From: Capnocytophaga gingivalis ATCC 33624
GTDB taxonomy: Bacteria; Bacteroidota; Bacteroidia; Flavobacteriales; Flavobacteriaceae
Length of the DNA stretch: 64,000 nucleotides
Direction: 5' to 3'
Assembly: GCF_000174755.1 (NCBI RefSeq)
Contig: NZ_ACLQ01000003.1
Coordinates: 1 to 64,000 of the forward strand
Position numbers and translations under genes: made by a program. Positions 34,624 to 42,865 of the stretch are shown piece after piece (position 1 is the stretch's first letter; every line of letters starts with the position of its first letter). The notes under the pieces were generated by a model. The model saw only the letters and a program-made list of their open reading frames with translations. It had not been told where the DNA came from and searched no databases.

Positions 34624-35340
34624 TTACTGTATGTTACCTTGTCTGATTGTGGATAAAGACTTCCTTTGTTTACCCTGTGAGTCGAAATTCTCAGGAGAAA
34701 GCCATTGCTCAAGAGCACGTTTGTTAGCTTCCCATTCCTTGTCTATCATAGCAAACCAAGCGGTGTCGCGCGAACGCCCTTTGTAAACCACAGCCTGCCT
34801 GAATGTACCCTCATATACAAAGCCCAAGCGCTCTGCAGCACGGCGCGAAGGTTCATTAAGGCTGTCACATTTCCATTCGTAACGCCTATATTGGAGGGTC
34901 TCAAATACATATTTTGCCAACAAATACTGCGCTTCTGTAGCCATACGCGTACGCTGTAAAGCCGGCGAATAGTTCACCCACCCCACTTCTATCACTCTGT
35001 TTTTAGGGTCTATACGCATTAGGGCAAGCGTACCCACGGCTTTTCGCGTTTGCTTATCTACAATCGTCAGAAAATAAGGGTCGGTAGAGGCTTCCTGCTT
35101 GGTGAGTAAAGCGTGCAACTCCTCTTTGTTCTTTGCAGGAGCTATAGATAAATAAGTCCAATCGGGCATCACGGCAGAGGCTTCCAAATAGAAATCACTC
35201 AAATCGTCTAAATGTTTGGCTACCGAAAGAGGTTCCAACAGACAATAATTTCCCTCTAAAAGGGTTATATGAGGGGTTGCTCCTACTGAAAAATTAGGTA
35301 ATGCCTCCCCTATGGGTTGATTGTATTGGTTTGTGATCAT
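34624..35340 (-). CDS. GNAT N-acetyltransferase, RimJ/RimL type
   Basis: A 238-aa protein. The GNAT core is at about 85-185 (FLTIVDKQTRKAVGTLAL, VIEVGWVNYSPALQRTRMATEAQYLL with the acetyl-CoA loop, YEWKCDSLNEPSRRAAERLGFVYEGTFRQA). This resembles RimL-type and spermidine-acetyltransferase-like enzymes. The acceptor is unknown. It is tightly linked to the SDR gene downstream (two bases) and follows the Im-like gene by nine bases. Confidence 0.92.
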   Translation of the reverse strand: MITNQYNQPIGEALPNFSVGATPHITLLEGNYCLLEPLSVAKHLDDLSDFYLEASAVMPDWTYLSIAPAKNKEELHALLTKQEASTDPYFLTIVDKQTRKAVGTLALMRIDPKNRVIEVGWVNYSPALQRTRMATEAQYLLAKYVFETLQYRRYEWKCDSLNEPSRRAAERLGFVYEGTFRQAVVYKGRSRDTAWFAMIDKEWEANKRALEQWLSPENFDSQGKQRKSLSTIRQGNIQ

Positions 35341-35349
35341 TGTATATCT

Positions 35350-35580
35350 TTAAATAATCGGTTGATACGCCAAACATTTGTCTACTACTTCCTCGACGGT
35401 GGGGTCGTAGGAGGAAATATCCATAGTGCGGGCGTTGTAGTTTTCCGGATAGAAGAATAACGAACTGCCCTCGGGGTGAGGTACATTGCGATCGAAGCGC
35501 TCCATTAGCTCCTCTTGGCGATCATCATCGGTTTCTTCTATGATTTGGTTTCCTAATTGTATGAGTTCTTCTCGGGTCAT
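35350..35580 (-). CDS. Colicin/pyocin immunity-like (Im9-type) protein
   Basis: 76 aa from ATG 35580 (MTREELIQLGNQII); an upstream in-frame ATG at 35616 would overlap the previous gene. Size, acidity and motif order match DNase-colicin immunity proteins: an N-terminal helix TREELIQLGNQI, the middle HPEGSSLFFYPE (Im proteins have HPxGxxLIYYP), and the C-terminal VEEVVDKCLAYQ helix. Im proteins bind and neutralise a cognate nuclease bacteriocin. No nuclease toxin is encoded near, so it may be an orphan immunity gene. The similarity is by eye and needs a profile search. Confidence 0.68.
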   Translation of the reverse strand: MTREELIQLGNQIIEETDDDRQEELMERFDRNVPHPEGSSLFFYPENYNARTMDISSYDPTVEEVVDKCLAYQPII

Positions 35581-35602
35581 TCGGTAAAAAAAAGTTTTTA
35601 TA

Positions 35603-36424
35603 CTATTTAGAGGCAATCGTTCTCAGTGCCTTTTTTACAATATACTTGGTTTCCTTGGTAGGACTTTCGCGCTCCCAACGCTCACAAAGGGCTGTTACAA
35701 AATCGGGACGGGTTTTGCTGGCATCGTTCAGCCAGTTCCCTACGCTATCTTGCACATACTTAGCCTTATCGGACTTCAATTTGTCTAATATAGGCAAATA
35801 CACCTCTGGCTTTTCTTTCAAGGCTTCTATATGAGCACACCAAACACCCCGCGGACGCAAGGCTTCTGTACTAAACCTGCGGATATTCTCCTCTTCGCTT
35901 TCTGCCCAATGGGAAAGAAAACCAATGGAAAAGTCTAAATGCTCGCTCATTTCGGGGCGTAATGCCATCCAAATAATCTCACGAACGCCAAAATGACTAT
36001 CGGCTACCAAAGATTTTAGTTTGTGTAGCTTATCTTCTAAAGGAATTTCTGTATGCAAAGCCACCAAATAACAAGCATAACAGCGCACAGAATCGGATAA
36101 ATGCGTGCTGATTTGCTTAAACAAAGGCTCATAAAGGTCAGTATTTGCATATTTTTCGTATAACAATGCCCCTATGAGCTTAATTGTATTCATTGTAGAA
36201 GGTTTCTTTTGCTGATTGATTTGGCAAACCAACTCTTCAATGATGTTTTTATCAATCCCCAAAGCAGGAAAAACAGATGCTACCAGCTGTGAATGATCTA
36301 CAGCCAGCCACTCGGTAAGGTTTACCGTTTCTATACGCCCCTCATTTAATAGCGAAAGCACTTCGGCAGGTATATCTACTGCCTTTTGAGCCCCTTTTCT
36401 GTTTTTGATAATTTCTATATCCAT
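35603..36424 (-). CDS. AlkD-like HEAT-repeat protein (DNA alkylation repair family)
   Basis: A 273-aa all-alpha HEAT-repeat protein: YACYLVALHTEIPLEDKLHKL, FGVREIIWMALRP, ENIRRFSTEALRPRGVWCAHI, YVQDSVGNWLNDASKTRPDFV. The pattern RRFSTEALRPRGVW and the D-S-V-x-N-W-L-N-D helix are typical of AlkD-related alkylation-repair or DNA-binding proteins. Whether it is a glycosylase is uncertain. It is clustered with immunity-type small proteins, where HEAT proteins sometimes serve other roles. Gap of 22 bases to the Im-like gene downstream and 8 to the SUKH gene upstream. Confidence 0.8.
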   Translation of the reverse strand: MDIEIIKNRKGAQKAVDIPAEVLSLLNEGRIETVNLTEWLAVDHSQLVASVFPALGIDKNIIEELVCQINQQKKPSTMNTIKLIGALLYEKYANTDLYEPLFKQISTHLSDSVRCYACYLVALHTEIPLEDKLHKLKSLVADSHFGVREIIWMALRPEMSEHLDFSIGFLSHWAESEEENIRRFSTEALRPRGVWCAHIEALKEKPEVYLPILDKLKSDKAKYVQDSVGNWLNDASKTRPDFVTALCERWERESPTKETKYIVKKALRTIASK

Positions 36425-36432
36425 ATAATAAA

Positions 36433-36885
36433 TTATTCCTCCTCTTCTGTGTTTATAGATTCTTTAGTAAGAAGATTTTGGAAATCAGAAAAGTTTGCGG
36501 CTATCTTCTCACAAAACATATCGTGATACCAAATCCAAAGCGAACCATCGTGCAGGTTGATAAACACAAATCCTTCGTTTACAGAACCTATAGCAAAGGC
36601 TGATTGGAGTTCTTCGGAGGTCAAAGTGTCTTCATCACGGGTTTGCAACATCGAAAAATCAATATCATCACGAGTAAAGAAAGCATAATTGCAGAAAGAT
36701 TCGCTATAAGTATGCGACAAGAGATACTCTTTGCTCCATACTTCAATCTCGGTACTGTGTTCGTATTCTGTATGAGGGAACATTGTGAGCCATTCGGGGA
36801 AAGACTCTCCATTTTCAATACTGTTTACATACTCTTTTGGGAGCTCTCTCCCTAAATATGTTGTAGGTAATACTTCGTTGTTCAT
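36433..36885 (-). CDS. SUKH (SMI1/KNR4-like) family protein
   Basis: A 150-aa acidic soluble protein. The segment YLGRELPKEYVNSIENGESFPEW resembles the SUKH N-terminal helix region, and FAIGSVNEGFVFINLHDGSLWIWYHD is the typical SUKH strand pair with the G-S-x-N-E-G turn. SUKH proteins are the commonest immunity proteins of contact-dependent and polymorphic toxin systems and also occur singly. A second SUKH protein lies upstream. The assignment is by pattern, moderate certainty. Confidence 0.68.
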   Translation of the reverse strand: MNNEVLPTTYLGRELPKEYVNSIENGESFPEWLTMFPHTEYEHSTEIEVWSKEYLLSHTYSESFCNYAFFTRDDIDFSMLQTRDEDTLTSEELQSAFAIGSVNEGFVFINLHDGSLWIWYHDMFCEKIAANFSDFQNLLTKESINTEEEE

Positions 36886-36924
36886 AGGTTTGTTATGAAA
36901 TGTTATGTGTTTTTTATTCCTAAT

Positions 36925-37599
36925 TTACTCCGTTACTTCAAGAAACCACTTCAAAAAAGGGTCTGTAATAGGTTCATCATTCATATTATGTGGAGTTACA
37001 ACCTCTAAACCTATCTTAGGGATAGTGGTATGAAAGGTATTTTGTACCCACTCTTGGTATTGGGTATTAGGGTAAACAAATGTATTGTCTTTGTTGCTAT
37101 TAGGAGGGAGTGGATAATCCTCGTCCCAGCAAATCTCATCATAGCCAATAGCTAAAAGGCGCAAGAAATCCAAAGCGTTTTTCACCAATATACAAGTCAT
37201 TATAGAGCCTGAACCTGACCCGATATGCACGATTTGGGTATGCCCTTCATCGTCGAGCCACAAGGCACATTCTGAACCATCAGCACCACTCTGCGCGAAG
37301 ACGAGCAAACGGCGTCTTACTTCATCCTTATGTTTTTTGTAACAATTCTCCAACACTTCCTCACGGTCAATGTTTTTTAATACCGAAAAAGCAATGTCAG
37401 TCCCTCCTTCTCGTTCCTCTTCTTTCCAGCTTTCTCTTAGCTTATCTTGCGGGTAGAGATATCCATAACGAATGCCTTCATTCTCTGAATAATAGCCGTT
37501 ATCCTCTATCCACTGGTAAAGTTTGCGGAGTTCCTCAGGGATTTGCATTCCCTTTGGGAGGGCATTTTCTAATTGTTGTAATAGAATGTTGGGTATCAT
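36925..37599 (-). CDS. SMI1/KNR4 (SUKH) family protein
   Basis: A 224-aa soluble protein: IPEELRKLYQWIEDNGYY near the N terminus is the canonical SUKH start. LLVFAQSGADGSECALWLDDEGHTQIVHIGSGSGS is the central strand-turn-strand motif. FLRLLAIGYDEICW is the C-terminal helix. The C-terminal about 50 residues extend beyond the SUKH domain. In toxin-immunity loci these proteins bind the toxin's catalytic domain. It starts five bases after the S51 peptidase stop and is part of the same minus-strand unit. Confidence 0.8.
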   Translation of the reverse strand: MIPNILLQQLENALPKGMQIPEELRKLYQWIEDNGYYSENEGIRYGYLYPQDKLRESWKEEEREGGTDIAFSVLKNIDREEVLENCYKKHKDEVRRRLLVFAQSGADGSECALWLDDEGHTQIVHIGSGSGSIMTCILVKNALDFLRLLAIGYDEICWDEDYPLPPNSNKDNTFVYPNTQYQEWVQNTFHTTIPKIGLEVVTPHNMNDEPITDPFLKWFLEVTE

Positions 37600-37604
37600 T
37601 AAAA

Positions 37605-38243
37605 CTATTTTTTAGTTGCTCGTTTAGGTTTTTCAAGTGTTTTTATTTCATTACCTAAAACGGTAATTACTTGATTGTTGGAAATAGGTCGCAAATCTAT
37701 TTTCTGTGAATAGTCATTTACTATTTTTTGAGTAACTTCCTTGAAAGGAAAGTTCAGATAATGAGGTAAAAAATAAAAATCTACCAAATGTAATCCTGAA
37801 TAATCAGTGAGTTCAGGAGCTTTTTTGGTCTCGTCCATATCTCTAACAAATTCAATAGTAGGAGAGGCAATGATAGAACCTGCCGAAGTACCTATGTACA
37901 ACTTTCCATTATCAATTTGTTCTATAAGTAGCTTGTCTGCTCCTTTCTTTTTTAGTTCCTGCATTAGGTAGAATGTATTCCCTCCAGAGATAAAAATATA
38001 ATCATTTCGTTCTAATACTGTCGCTATTTCTTCGGTAGTAGCTGTAGAAATTTCTAATTCTTCTATGATAAGACCTAATTTTTCAAAGGCTTTTCTATCA
38101 TCATCTACATAAAAACGCACTTTTTCTACCAAACTTGCTGTTGGGATAAAAGCAAGTTTTTTCCCATTTACGGGTTCACCTGCAAAATCTTCAAACAATT
38201 TAGCTACTGAACTGAACGATGAGGTTAAAAATAATCTTTTCAT
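37605..38243 (-). CDS. Peptidase S51 (dipeptidase E / type 1 GATase-like)
   Basis: A 212-aa protein. Nucleophile Ser120 sits in YIGTSAGSIIA, the nucleophile elbow of the S51 family. FISGGNTFYLMQEL (about 84-97) and FLPHYLNFPF match the family. It probably hydrolyses small Asp-containing or other dipeptides in the cytoplasm. It is the first gene of a tight minus-strand series running to 33872; the region upstream (38244-38543) is crowded with palindromic repeats and shows no clear consensus promoter. Confidence 0.85.
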   Translation of the reverse strand: MKRLFLTSSFSSVAKLFEDFAGEPVNGKKLAFIPTASLVEKVRFYVDDDRKAFEKLGLIIEELEISTATTEEIATVLERNDYIFISGGNTFYLMQELKKKGADKLLIEQIDNGKLYIGTSAGSIIASPTIEFVRDMDETKKAPELTDYSGLHLVDFYFLPHYLNFPFKEVTQKIVNDYSQKIDLRPISNNQVITVLGNEIKTLEKPKRATKK

Positions 38244-38543
38244 TTGTAATAATAATTGCTGTTATTGGACAGTGGAGGCACGAGCTACAAGCTCGCGCCA
38301 GCGAGGGCTGTTATTGGATAATTCAGACGGAGCTGACCTGTCGGACGAGTCGGACGAAAGGGGAGTCTGTCTGAAAAATTTTATTTGTGTGGGCGTTTGC
38401 AAAACGCCCGTACATAACATACTTCAAAGATTATTGATAATCAGAGTAGTCAACTTTGCCAAAGGTCGTAGCACGACGAGCAATTAAAACTTTGGCAAAG
38501 TGTAGTGATACAAAAGCGATTTTGAGACTTTTCGGACAGCCCC
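38244..38543. repeat. Repeat-packed intergenic region
   Basis: About 300 bases without genes and with at least four repeat structures. There is a 12-base direct repeat GCTGTTATTGGA (38258-38269 and 38307-38318) flanking a hairpin with arms GGCACGAGC and GCTCGCGCC (38277-38299). Next are a TTCAGAC...GTCTGAA pair around 38322-38375 containing two GTCGGACGA repeats, and a GGGCGTTT...AAACGCCC palindrome (38391-38409). Last are ACTTTGCCAAAG arms (38453-38464 and 38490-38501) enclosing a smaller GTCGT-ACGAC hairpin. Base composition is richer in G and C than the flanking spacers. No protein is encoded. Confidence 0.75.
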
Positions 38544-39281
38544 TTACGAATAATCAAAAGTGAATAGCACAATACGGCTTACGGGTTCGTACAACATAAT
38601 GATATAGCCTCCTGCCCCTACCCAATGGAAAGCTGTTGCCTCGGCTACAAGATAAAAAGGGTTTCCTTTGTATGAAATGTCAAACACTACCTCATCATCT
38701 TCTTCACCATCTTCTATGTTCATCTTAAAAGCCTTTGGATATTCCTCATCTTCAATAGTGGAACACCAGTTGCCATACTGAGGCTCTCCCCCTAATATCT
38801 CCAAAAATGTTTTCCTATTCAGTTTCCCCTTATATTCAAGATAATGCAAATCCACTAAAGTGCCATATTTGGCTACATTTTCCTTACTCTTTTCATAGTT
38901 ATCAGCCATTTCCCGAAAGAGTTCCTCTTCTTCAGAGTTAAAATCCCAATGGTGAATAGCAGTTCGCTCAAAATATCCTTCCTTGCCGAGGAACTCAAAC
39001 TTATTATCGTCGGTTAGACGGAAAGCTAACCAGTTAGGCGCGGTATATTCGTTGTGATATTCGGTGGTATTATCACCTATATACCCCTCGTAAGGCTCAA
39101 ATGGAGCGAGCATATAGACCTTTTGCCCTGCCCAATCGGGATTGATTTCAGCTAAATCGATACTCATCAGGGGCAAAAAATGATTTTTGAGCCACGGTTG
39201 CTCTTTTACAAAAATGTCTTCTGCCTTGGGGAACGCCTGCAAATGGTCGTTCAATTCTTTAATTTCTTCTCTTGTTGTCAT
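38544..39281 (-). CDS. Tandem-array paralogue 1, hypothetical
   Basis: A 245-aa acidic soluble protein that I cannot assign to a named family. The N-terminal about 115 residues (REEIKELNDHLQAFPKAEDI, WAGQKVYMLAPFEPYEGYIGD, NWLAFRLTDDNKFEFLG) are almost identical to the two paralogues upstream. The middle (about 115-165) differs. The C-terminal end (GNPFYLVAEA, IIMLYEPVSRIVLFTFDYS) is again conserved. The fold may be alpha/beta as in immunity proteins; no catalytic motif is visible. The array context and the variable middle suggest diversification against changing partners, which is inference. Confidence 0.8.
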   Translation of the reverse strand: MTTREEIKELNDHLQAFPKAEDIFVKEQPWLKNHFLPLMSIDLAEINPDWAGQKVYMLAPFEPYEGYIGDNTTEYHNEYTAPNWLAFRLTDDNKFEFLGKEGYFERTAIHHWDFNSEEEELFREMADNYEKSKENVAKYGTLVDLHYLEYKGKLNRKTFLEILGGEPQYGNWCSTIEDEEYPKAFKMNIEDGEEDDEVVFDISYKGNPFYLVAEATAFHWVGAGGYIIMLYEPVSRIVLFTFDYS

Positions 39282-39311
39282 TGTTTTTTTATATTAATTA
39301 ATTTATTTTTC

Positions 39312-40049
39312 TTACGAATAATCAAAAGTGAATAGCACGATACGACTTACGGGCTCGTACAGCATAATGATATTGTCGCCAGCTCCTACCCAATAGAAAG
39401 CTCTTGCCTCGGCTACGAGATAAAAAGGATTTCCTTTGTATGAAATGTCAAACACTACCTCATCATTTTCTTCACCATCTTCTATATGCATCTTAAAAGC
39501 CTTCGGATATTCCTCATTTTCAATGGTGGAACACCAGTTGCCATATTGTAACTCTCCGCCCAAAGTATCTAAATAATTTACCACATTCAAGTTCCCATCA
39601 TAATCAGCATAACCATTTAACACTAATGCCCCATATTTTTTAAAATTTGCCTTGTTTTCTTCATATTCTTTCTGCATCTCTTGTATTTCTTCCTCCTCTT
39701 CAGAATCAAAATCCCAGTTGTGAATAGCGGTTCGTTCAAAATATCCTTCCTTGCCGAGGAACTCAAACTTATTATCGTCAGTTAGGCGGAAAGCCAACCA
39801 GTTAGGTGCGGTATATTCGTTGTGATATTCGGTGGTATTATCGCCTATATACCCCTCGTAAGGCTCAAAGGGGCACAACATATACACCTTTTGTCCTGCC
39901 CAATCGGGATTGATTTCGGCTAAATCGATACTCATCAGGGGCAGAAAATGATTTTTGAGCCACGGTTGCTCTTTTACAAAAATATCTTCCGCTTTGGGGA
40001 ACGCCTGCAAATGGTCGTTCAGTTCTTGGATTTCTTCTCTTGATTGCAT
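39312..40049 (-). CDS. Tandem-array paralogue 2, hypothetical
   Basis: 245 aa, with the same family and start as paralogue 1 (QSREEIQELNDHLQAFPKAE). The variable part is EIQEMQKEYEENKANFKKYG followed by ALVLNGYADYDGNLN. The rest is nearly identical to copy 1, including GGELQYGNWCSTIENEEYPKAF and the C-terminal RIVLFTFDYS. The spacer to copy 1 (30 bases) resembles the spacer between copies 3 and 4, as expected for tandem duplication. Confidence 0.8.
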   Translation of the reverse strand: MQSREEIQELNDHLQAFPKAEDIFVKEQPWLKNHFLPLMSIDLAEINPDWAGQKVYMLCPFEPYEGYIGDNTTEYHNEYTAPNWLAFRLTDDNKFEFLGKEGYFERTAIHNWDFDSEEEEEIQEMQKEYEENKANFKKYGALVLNGYADYDGNLNVVNYLDTLGGELQYGNWCSTIENEEYPKAFKMHIEDGEENDEVVFDISYKGNPFYLVAEARAFYWVGAGDNIIMLYEPVSRIVLFTFDYS

Positions 40050-40079
40050 AATGATAATTGTTTAAGGTTTCTAAATTTA

Positions 40080-40105
40080 GGGCGAATTGCCATTTGCCCC
40101 TATAC
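40080..40105. repeat. GGGCGAAT-palindrome copy
   Basis: GGGCGAATTGCCATTTGCCC followed by CTATACA, an imperfect version of the palindrome at 33841-33860 (GGGCGAATTGCAATTCGCCC then CTACA). It lies between array copies 2 and 3. Confidence 0.7.
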
Positions 40106-40122
40106 ATACCACAAAAGCGATG

Positions 40123-40863
40123 TTATGTAAAGTCAAAAGTATATAACACGATACGGCTTACAGGTTCATAAAACATAATGATACCATCGATACCACCATC
40201 ATACCAATCATAGCTTGCAGTTTCTGCAATAAAATAAAAAGGATTTCCTTTATAAGTTATACTAATCCCATCGTCAGGAAGTCCTTCTTCTCTATCCAAC
40301 TTCATTGCAAATGCTTTGGGATACTCGCCACTTGAAATAGAAGTTGCCCAATTAGAAAAAGAATATTCCCCTCCTAATCTACTTAAATAATTTGCTTTTT
40401 CTATTTTCCCATCATATTCTAATGCAAATATATTAATCAATGTGCCGTATTTCTCAAAATTCACTTTGCTTTTTTCATAGCTTTTCTGCATTTTTTGAAA
40501 TTCTTTTTCTTCTTCAGAGTTAAAATCCCAGTCGTGAATAGCAGTTCGCTCAAAATATCCTTCCTTGCCGAGGAACTCGAACTTGTTATCGTCGGTTAGG
40601 CGGAAAGCCAGCCAGTTAGGCGCGGTATATTCGTTGTGATACTCGGTGGTATTATCGCCTATATAACCCTCGTAAGGCTCAAAGGGGCACAACATATACA
40701 CCTTTTGTCCTGCCCAATCGGGATTGATTTCGGCTAAATCGATACGCATCAGGGGCAAAAAATGATTTTTAAGCCACGGTTGCTCTTTTACAAAGATGTC
40801 TTCCGCTTTGGGGAACGCCTGCAAATGGTCGTTCAGTTCTTGGATTTCTTCTGTTGTTGTCAT
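40123..40863 (-). CDS. Tandem-array paralogue 3, hypothetical
   Basis: 246 aa from ATG 40863 (MTTTEEIQELNDHLQAF). A longer in-frame reading from 41121 exists only because a degenerate fourth copy happens to be open into this gene, and the internal ATG matches the start of the other copies. N-terminal 115 residues as in copies 1 and 2. The C-terminal half is the most diverged (GGEYSFSNWATSISSGEYPKAF, REEGLPDDGISITYKGNPFYFIAETASYDW). Function unknown. Confidence 0.8.
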   Translation of the reverse strand: MTTTEEIQELNDHLQAFPKAEDIFVKEQPWLKNHFLPLMRIDLAEINPDWAGQKVYMLCPFEPYEGYIGDNTTEYHNEYTAPNWLAFRLTDDNKFEFLGKEGYFERTAIHDWDFNSEEEKEFQKMQKSYEKSKVNFEKYGTLINIFALEYDGKIEKANYLSRLGGEYSFSNWATSISSGEYPKAFAMKLDREEGLPDDGISITYKGNPFYFIAETASYDWYDGGIDGIIMFYEPVSRIVLYTFDFT

Positions 40864-40894
40864 TGTGTTTTTTATATTAATTAATCTATTTTTC

Positions 40895-41121
40895 TTACGA
40901 ATAATCAAAAGTGAATAGCACAATACGGCTAACAGGCTCATAAAGCATATGATATAGCCACCAGAACCCACCCAGTCGGGATTGATTTCGGCTAAATCGA
41001 TACTCATAAGCGGCAAAAAATGATTTTTGAGCCATTGTTGTTCTTTTACAAAAATGTCTTCTGCTTTAGGGAATGCCTGCAAATGGTCGTTCAGTTCTTG
41101 GATTTCTTCTCTTGTTGTCAT
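40895..41121 (-). pseudogene. Collapsed fourth copy of the tandem array
   Basis: It starts like the other copies (REEIQELNDHLQAFPKAEDI to INPDW, about 50 residues). It then jumps directly to the C-terminal VGxGGYI region, where one base missing near 40947 (CATATGATA instead of CATAATGATA) shifts the frame. The original C-terminal coding (TFDYS, stop at 40895-40897) remains in the other frame. The junction lies at CCCA(A/G)T, a microhomology between the INPDW and HWVG codons, so an internal deletion of about 500 bases is the likely origin. Confidence 0.85.
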
Positions 41122-41410
41122 AAAAATAAATCGTTTATAAAATAATTACATAGCTATTAGATAGCTATTAGTTACATATTCTGTTAGAAAAACAAATAAA
41201 AACTAATCACAAAAATACAATTACTCTCCAAACTGAACAAAATTCTACACTTCAACCTATCATCTACACCATAAAAAAGCTCTGAAAACAAGTTTCAACG
41301 TATCGTTTATGTTACAAAAATCATCTTTTTTGATAGTTCAACGCATCGTTGATATATGAATTTTATTCTATTTTAAAGATTTATTCATATATTCACCTAT
41401 TCTTTTTGTA
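41122..41410. other. Spacer upstream of the paralogue array
   Basis: About 290 AT-rich bases. It holds a TATTTTTG -7-like element on the minus strand (41212-41219) that could serve the array, and two AACGnnnCGTT palindromes (41297-41307, 41340-41350) near the end of the outer-membrane-factor gene. No gene seen. Confidence 0.6.
41297..41350. promoter_or_regulatory. Paired AACGnnnCGTT palindromes
   Basis: AACGTATCGTT (41297-41307) and AACGCATCGTT (41340-41350), each preceded by TTC, 43 bases apart start to start. A third copy, AACGATACGTT, lies at 43439-43449 also after TTC. Possible protein-binding sites or small repeats. Confidence 0.45.
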
Positions 41411-42808
41411 CTATTTCCAACCTCCACCAAGTGCTTTGTATAAGGAAATACCATATTGCATACGTGTAAATTGTGATTCGGCAACACTAAGTTCCGCATT
41501 TAGTCGATTTACTTCGGCGGTGATTACCTCTAAATAATTCACCATACCACTATCGAACAGCTGTTTGGAGTAGTCTGTAGCTTCTTGATAGGCTTTCATC
41601 TCCTTGTTTTTTAGCTCAATAAATTCTGTTTGGTTGGAAAAATTCTGCATAGCATCGGCTACTTCCTTACCCGCAGAAAGTATCACTTTCTTGAAATTGA
41701 GCAAAGCGGTTTCTTGTTCTATCTGTCTCATTTCGTATTGGGTACGAATCTGTCTTCCATTGAGGATAGGTTGTGCCAATCCTGCTACAAAATTAGCAAA
41801 TATGGACTTAGCCGAAATCCACGTATCGAGTTCGGTAGAGGAGAATCCACCTCGCGCGGATAGTGTAAGCGTGGGGTAGAAAGCGGCACGGGCTACATTG
41901 GTCATCTCAAAGGCGTTGCGCAGACTGAGTTCTGCACGTGCTACATCGGGGCGATTCTGAAGGAGCTTGGCAGCATACCCTTGCTTAAATTCGGTAGGGA
42001 AATTCTGCTCGGCAAGCGTGGTGCGCTCTATCGTATGAGGTTCTTCGCCAAGGAGTACACAGATGGTATTCTCCAATGCCCACACGCTATTCTTGATAGA
42101 AATGAGTTGTGCCTGAGCATTGTATACCAAAGCTTCTATCTGTTTGGTAGCTACTTCGGTAGTGGAGCCCGCCTCCTTGAGGTGCTTGGTAGTCTCCAAG
42201 CTCTTTTGGCGGAAATCAATAGTTTGTTCCAACACCTTTTTCTGCTTATCAAGCATCAGCAGTTGGTAATAAGCCGTTGCCAAGGTAGCCACTACCTCGG
42301 ATTGTACGGCTTTCTGTGCCTCTACCGTAGCGAGGTAGGAAGCATAAGAAGCGCGTTTTTGGGCAGAGAGCTTACCCCAGATATCGGCTTCCCACGAAGC
42401 TGAGCCTGTAAGATCCCATAGGTTGCCGTAAGTACGTTCGCCCACGCCTCCCATCGCATTGATAGAGGAGGTAGCGCGGGTATAATTCGCCTGAGCAGCA
42501 AGGGTAGGGATAAAAGCGGCTTTGCTTTGCTTGAGGTACGCCTGAGCGGAAGCCACATTCTGCATCGCTACACGTACATCAAGATTGTTAGAAAGCGCCT
42601 TATTGATATGTCCTTGGAGGGTGGCATCGGTGAAGATGTTACGCCAAGAGACATTGGCACTGCTAAGACTATCCGTAGGGATATTATCCGTACGGAAAAG
42701 TTTTTCATTCACGACATTGGGACGCTCGTAAGTTTTGCGACCTGCACAAGCGGTGAGAGTAAGGGCTACAAAAGCCACTGCGAAACCTTTATAAATGATT
42801 CTGTTCAT
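41411..42808 (-). CDS. RND efflux outer-membrane factor (TolC/OprM-NodT family) lipoprotein
   Basis: A 465-aa lipoprotein (signal MNRIIYKGFAVAFVALTLTAC, Cys21). It shows the OMF duplicated helical-hairpin pattern: NNLDVRVAMQNVASAQAYLKQSKAAFIP early, then NRPDVARAELSLRNAFEMTNVARAAFYPTLTL in the second half, and YSKQLFDSGMVNYLEVITAEVNRL near the C terminus. It forms the trimeric exit duct across the outer membrane for an RND or similar pump. The cognate permease (30576) and adaptor (46242) are both on the same strand but not adjacent. Confidence 0.95.
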   Translation of the reverse strand: MNRIIYKGFAVAFVALTLTACAGRKTYERPNVVNEKLFRTDNIPTDSLSSANVSWRNIFTDATLQGHINKALSNNLDVRVAMQNVASAQAYLKQSKAAFIPTLAAQANYTRATSSINAMGGVGERTYGNLWDLTGSASWEADIWGKLSAQKRASYASYLATVEAQKAVQSEVVATLATAYYQLLMLDKQKKVLEQTIDFRQKSLETTKHLKEAGSTTEVATKQIEALVYNAQAQLISIKNSVWALENTICVLLGEEPHTIERTTLAEQNFPTEFKQGYAAKLLQNRPDVARAELSLRNAFEMTNVARAAFYPTLTLSARGGFSSTELDTWISAKSIFANFVAGLAQPILNGRQIRTQYEMRQIEQETALLNFKKVILSAGKEVADAMQNFSNQTEFIELKNKEMKAYQEATDYSKQLFDSGMVNYLEVITAEVNRLNAELSVAESQFTRMQYGISLYKALGGGWK

Positions 42809-42865
42809 AATCTTAATTTAGGTAATAAGTAATAGATAATAAGCGATAAGGTTTTATAATATTAA

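Noticed and set aside
40123-41121. A single 332-aa protein from one long frame
   Set aside because: The first 86 codons are a deleted and frameshifted fourth copy; the internal ATG at 40863 matches the start of the other paralogues.
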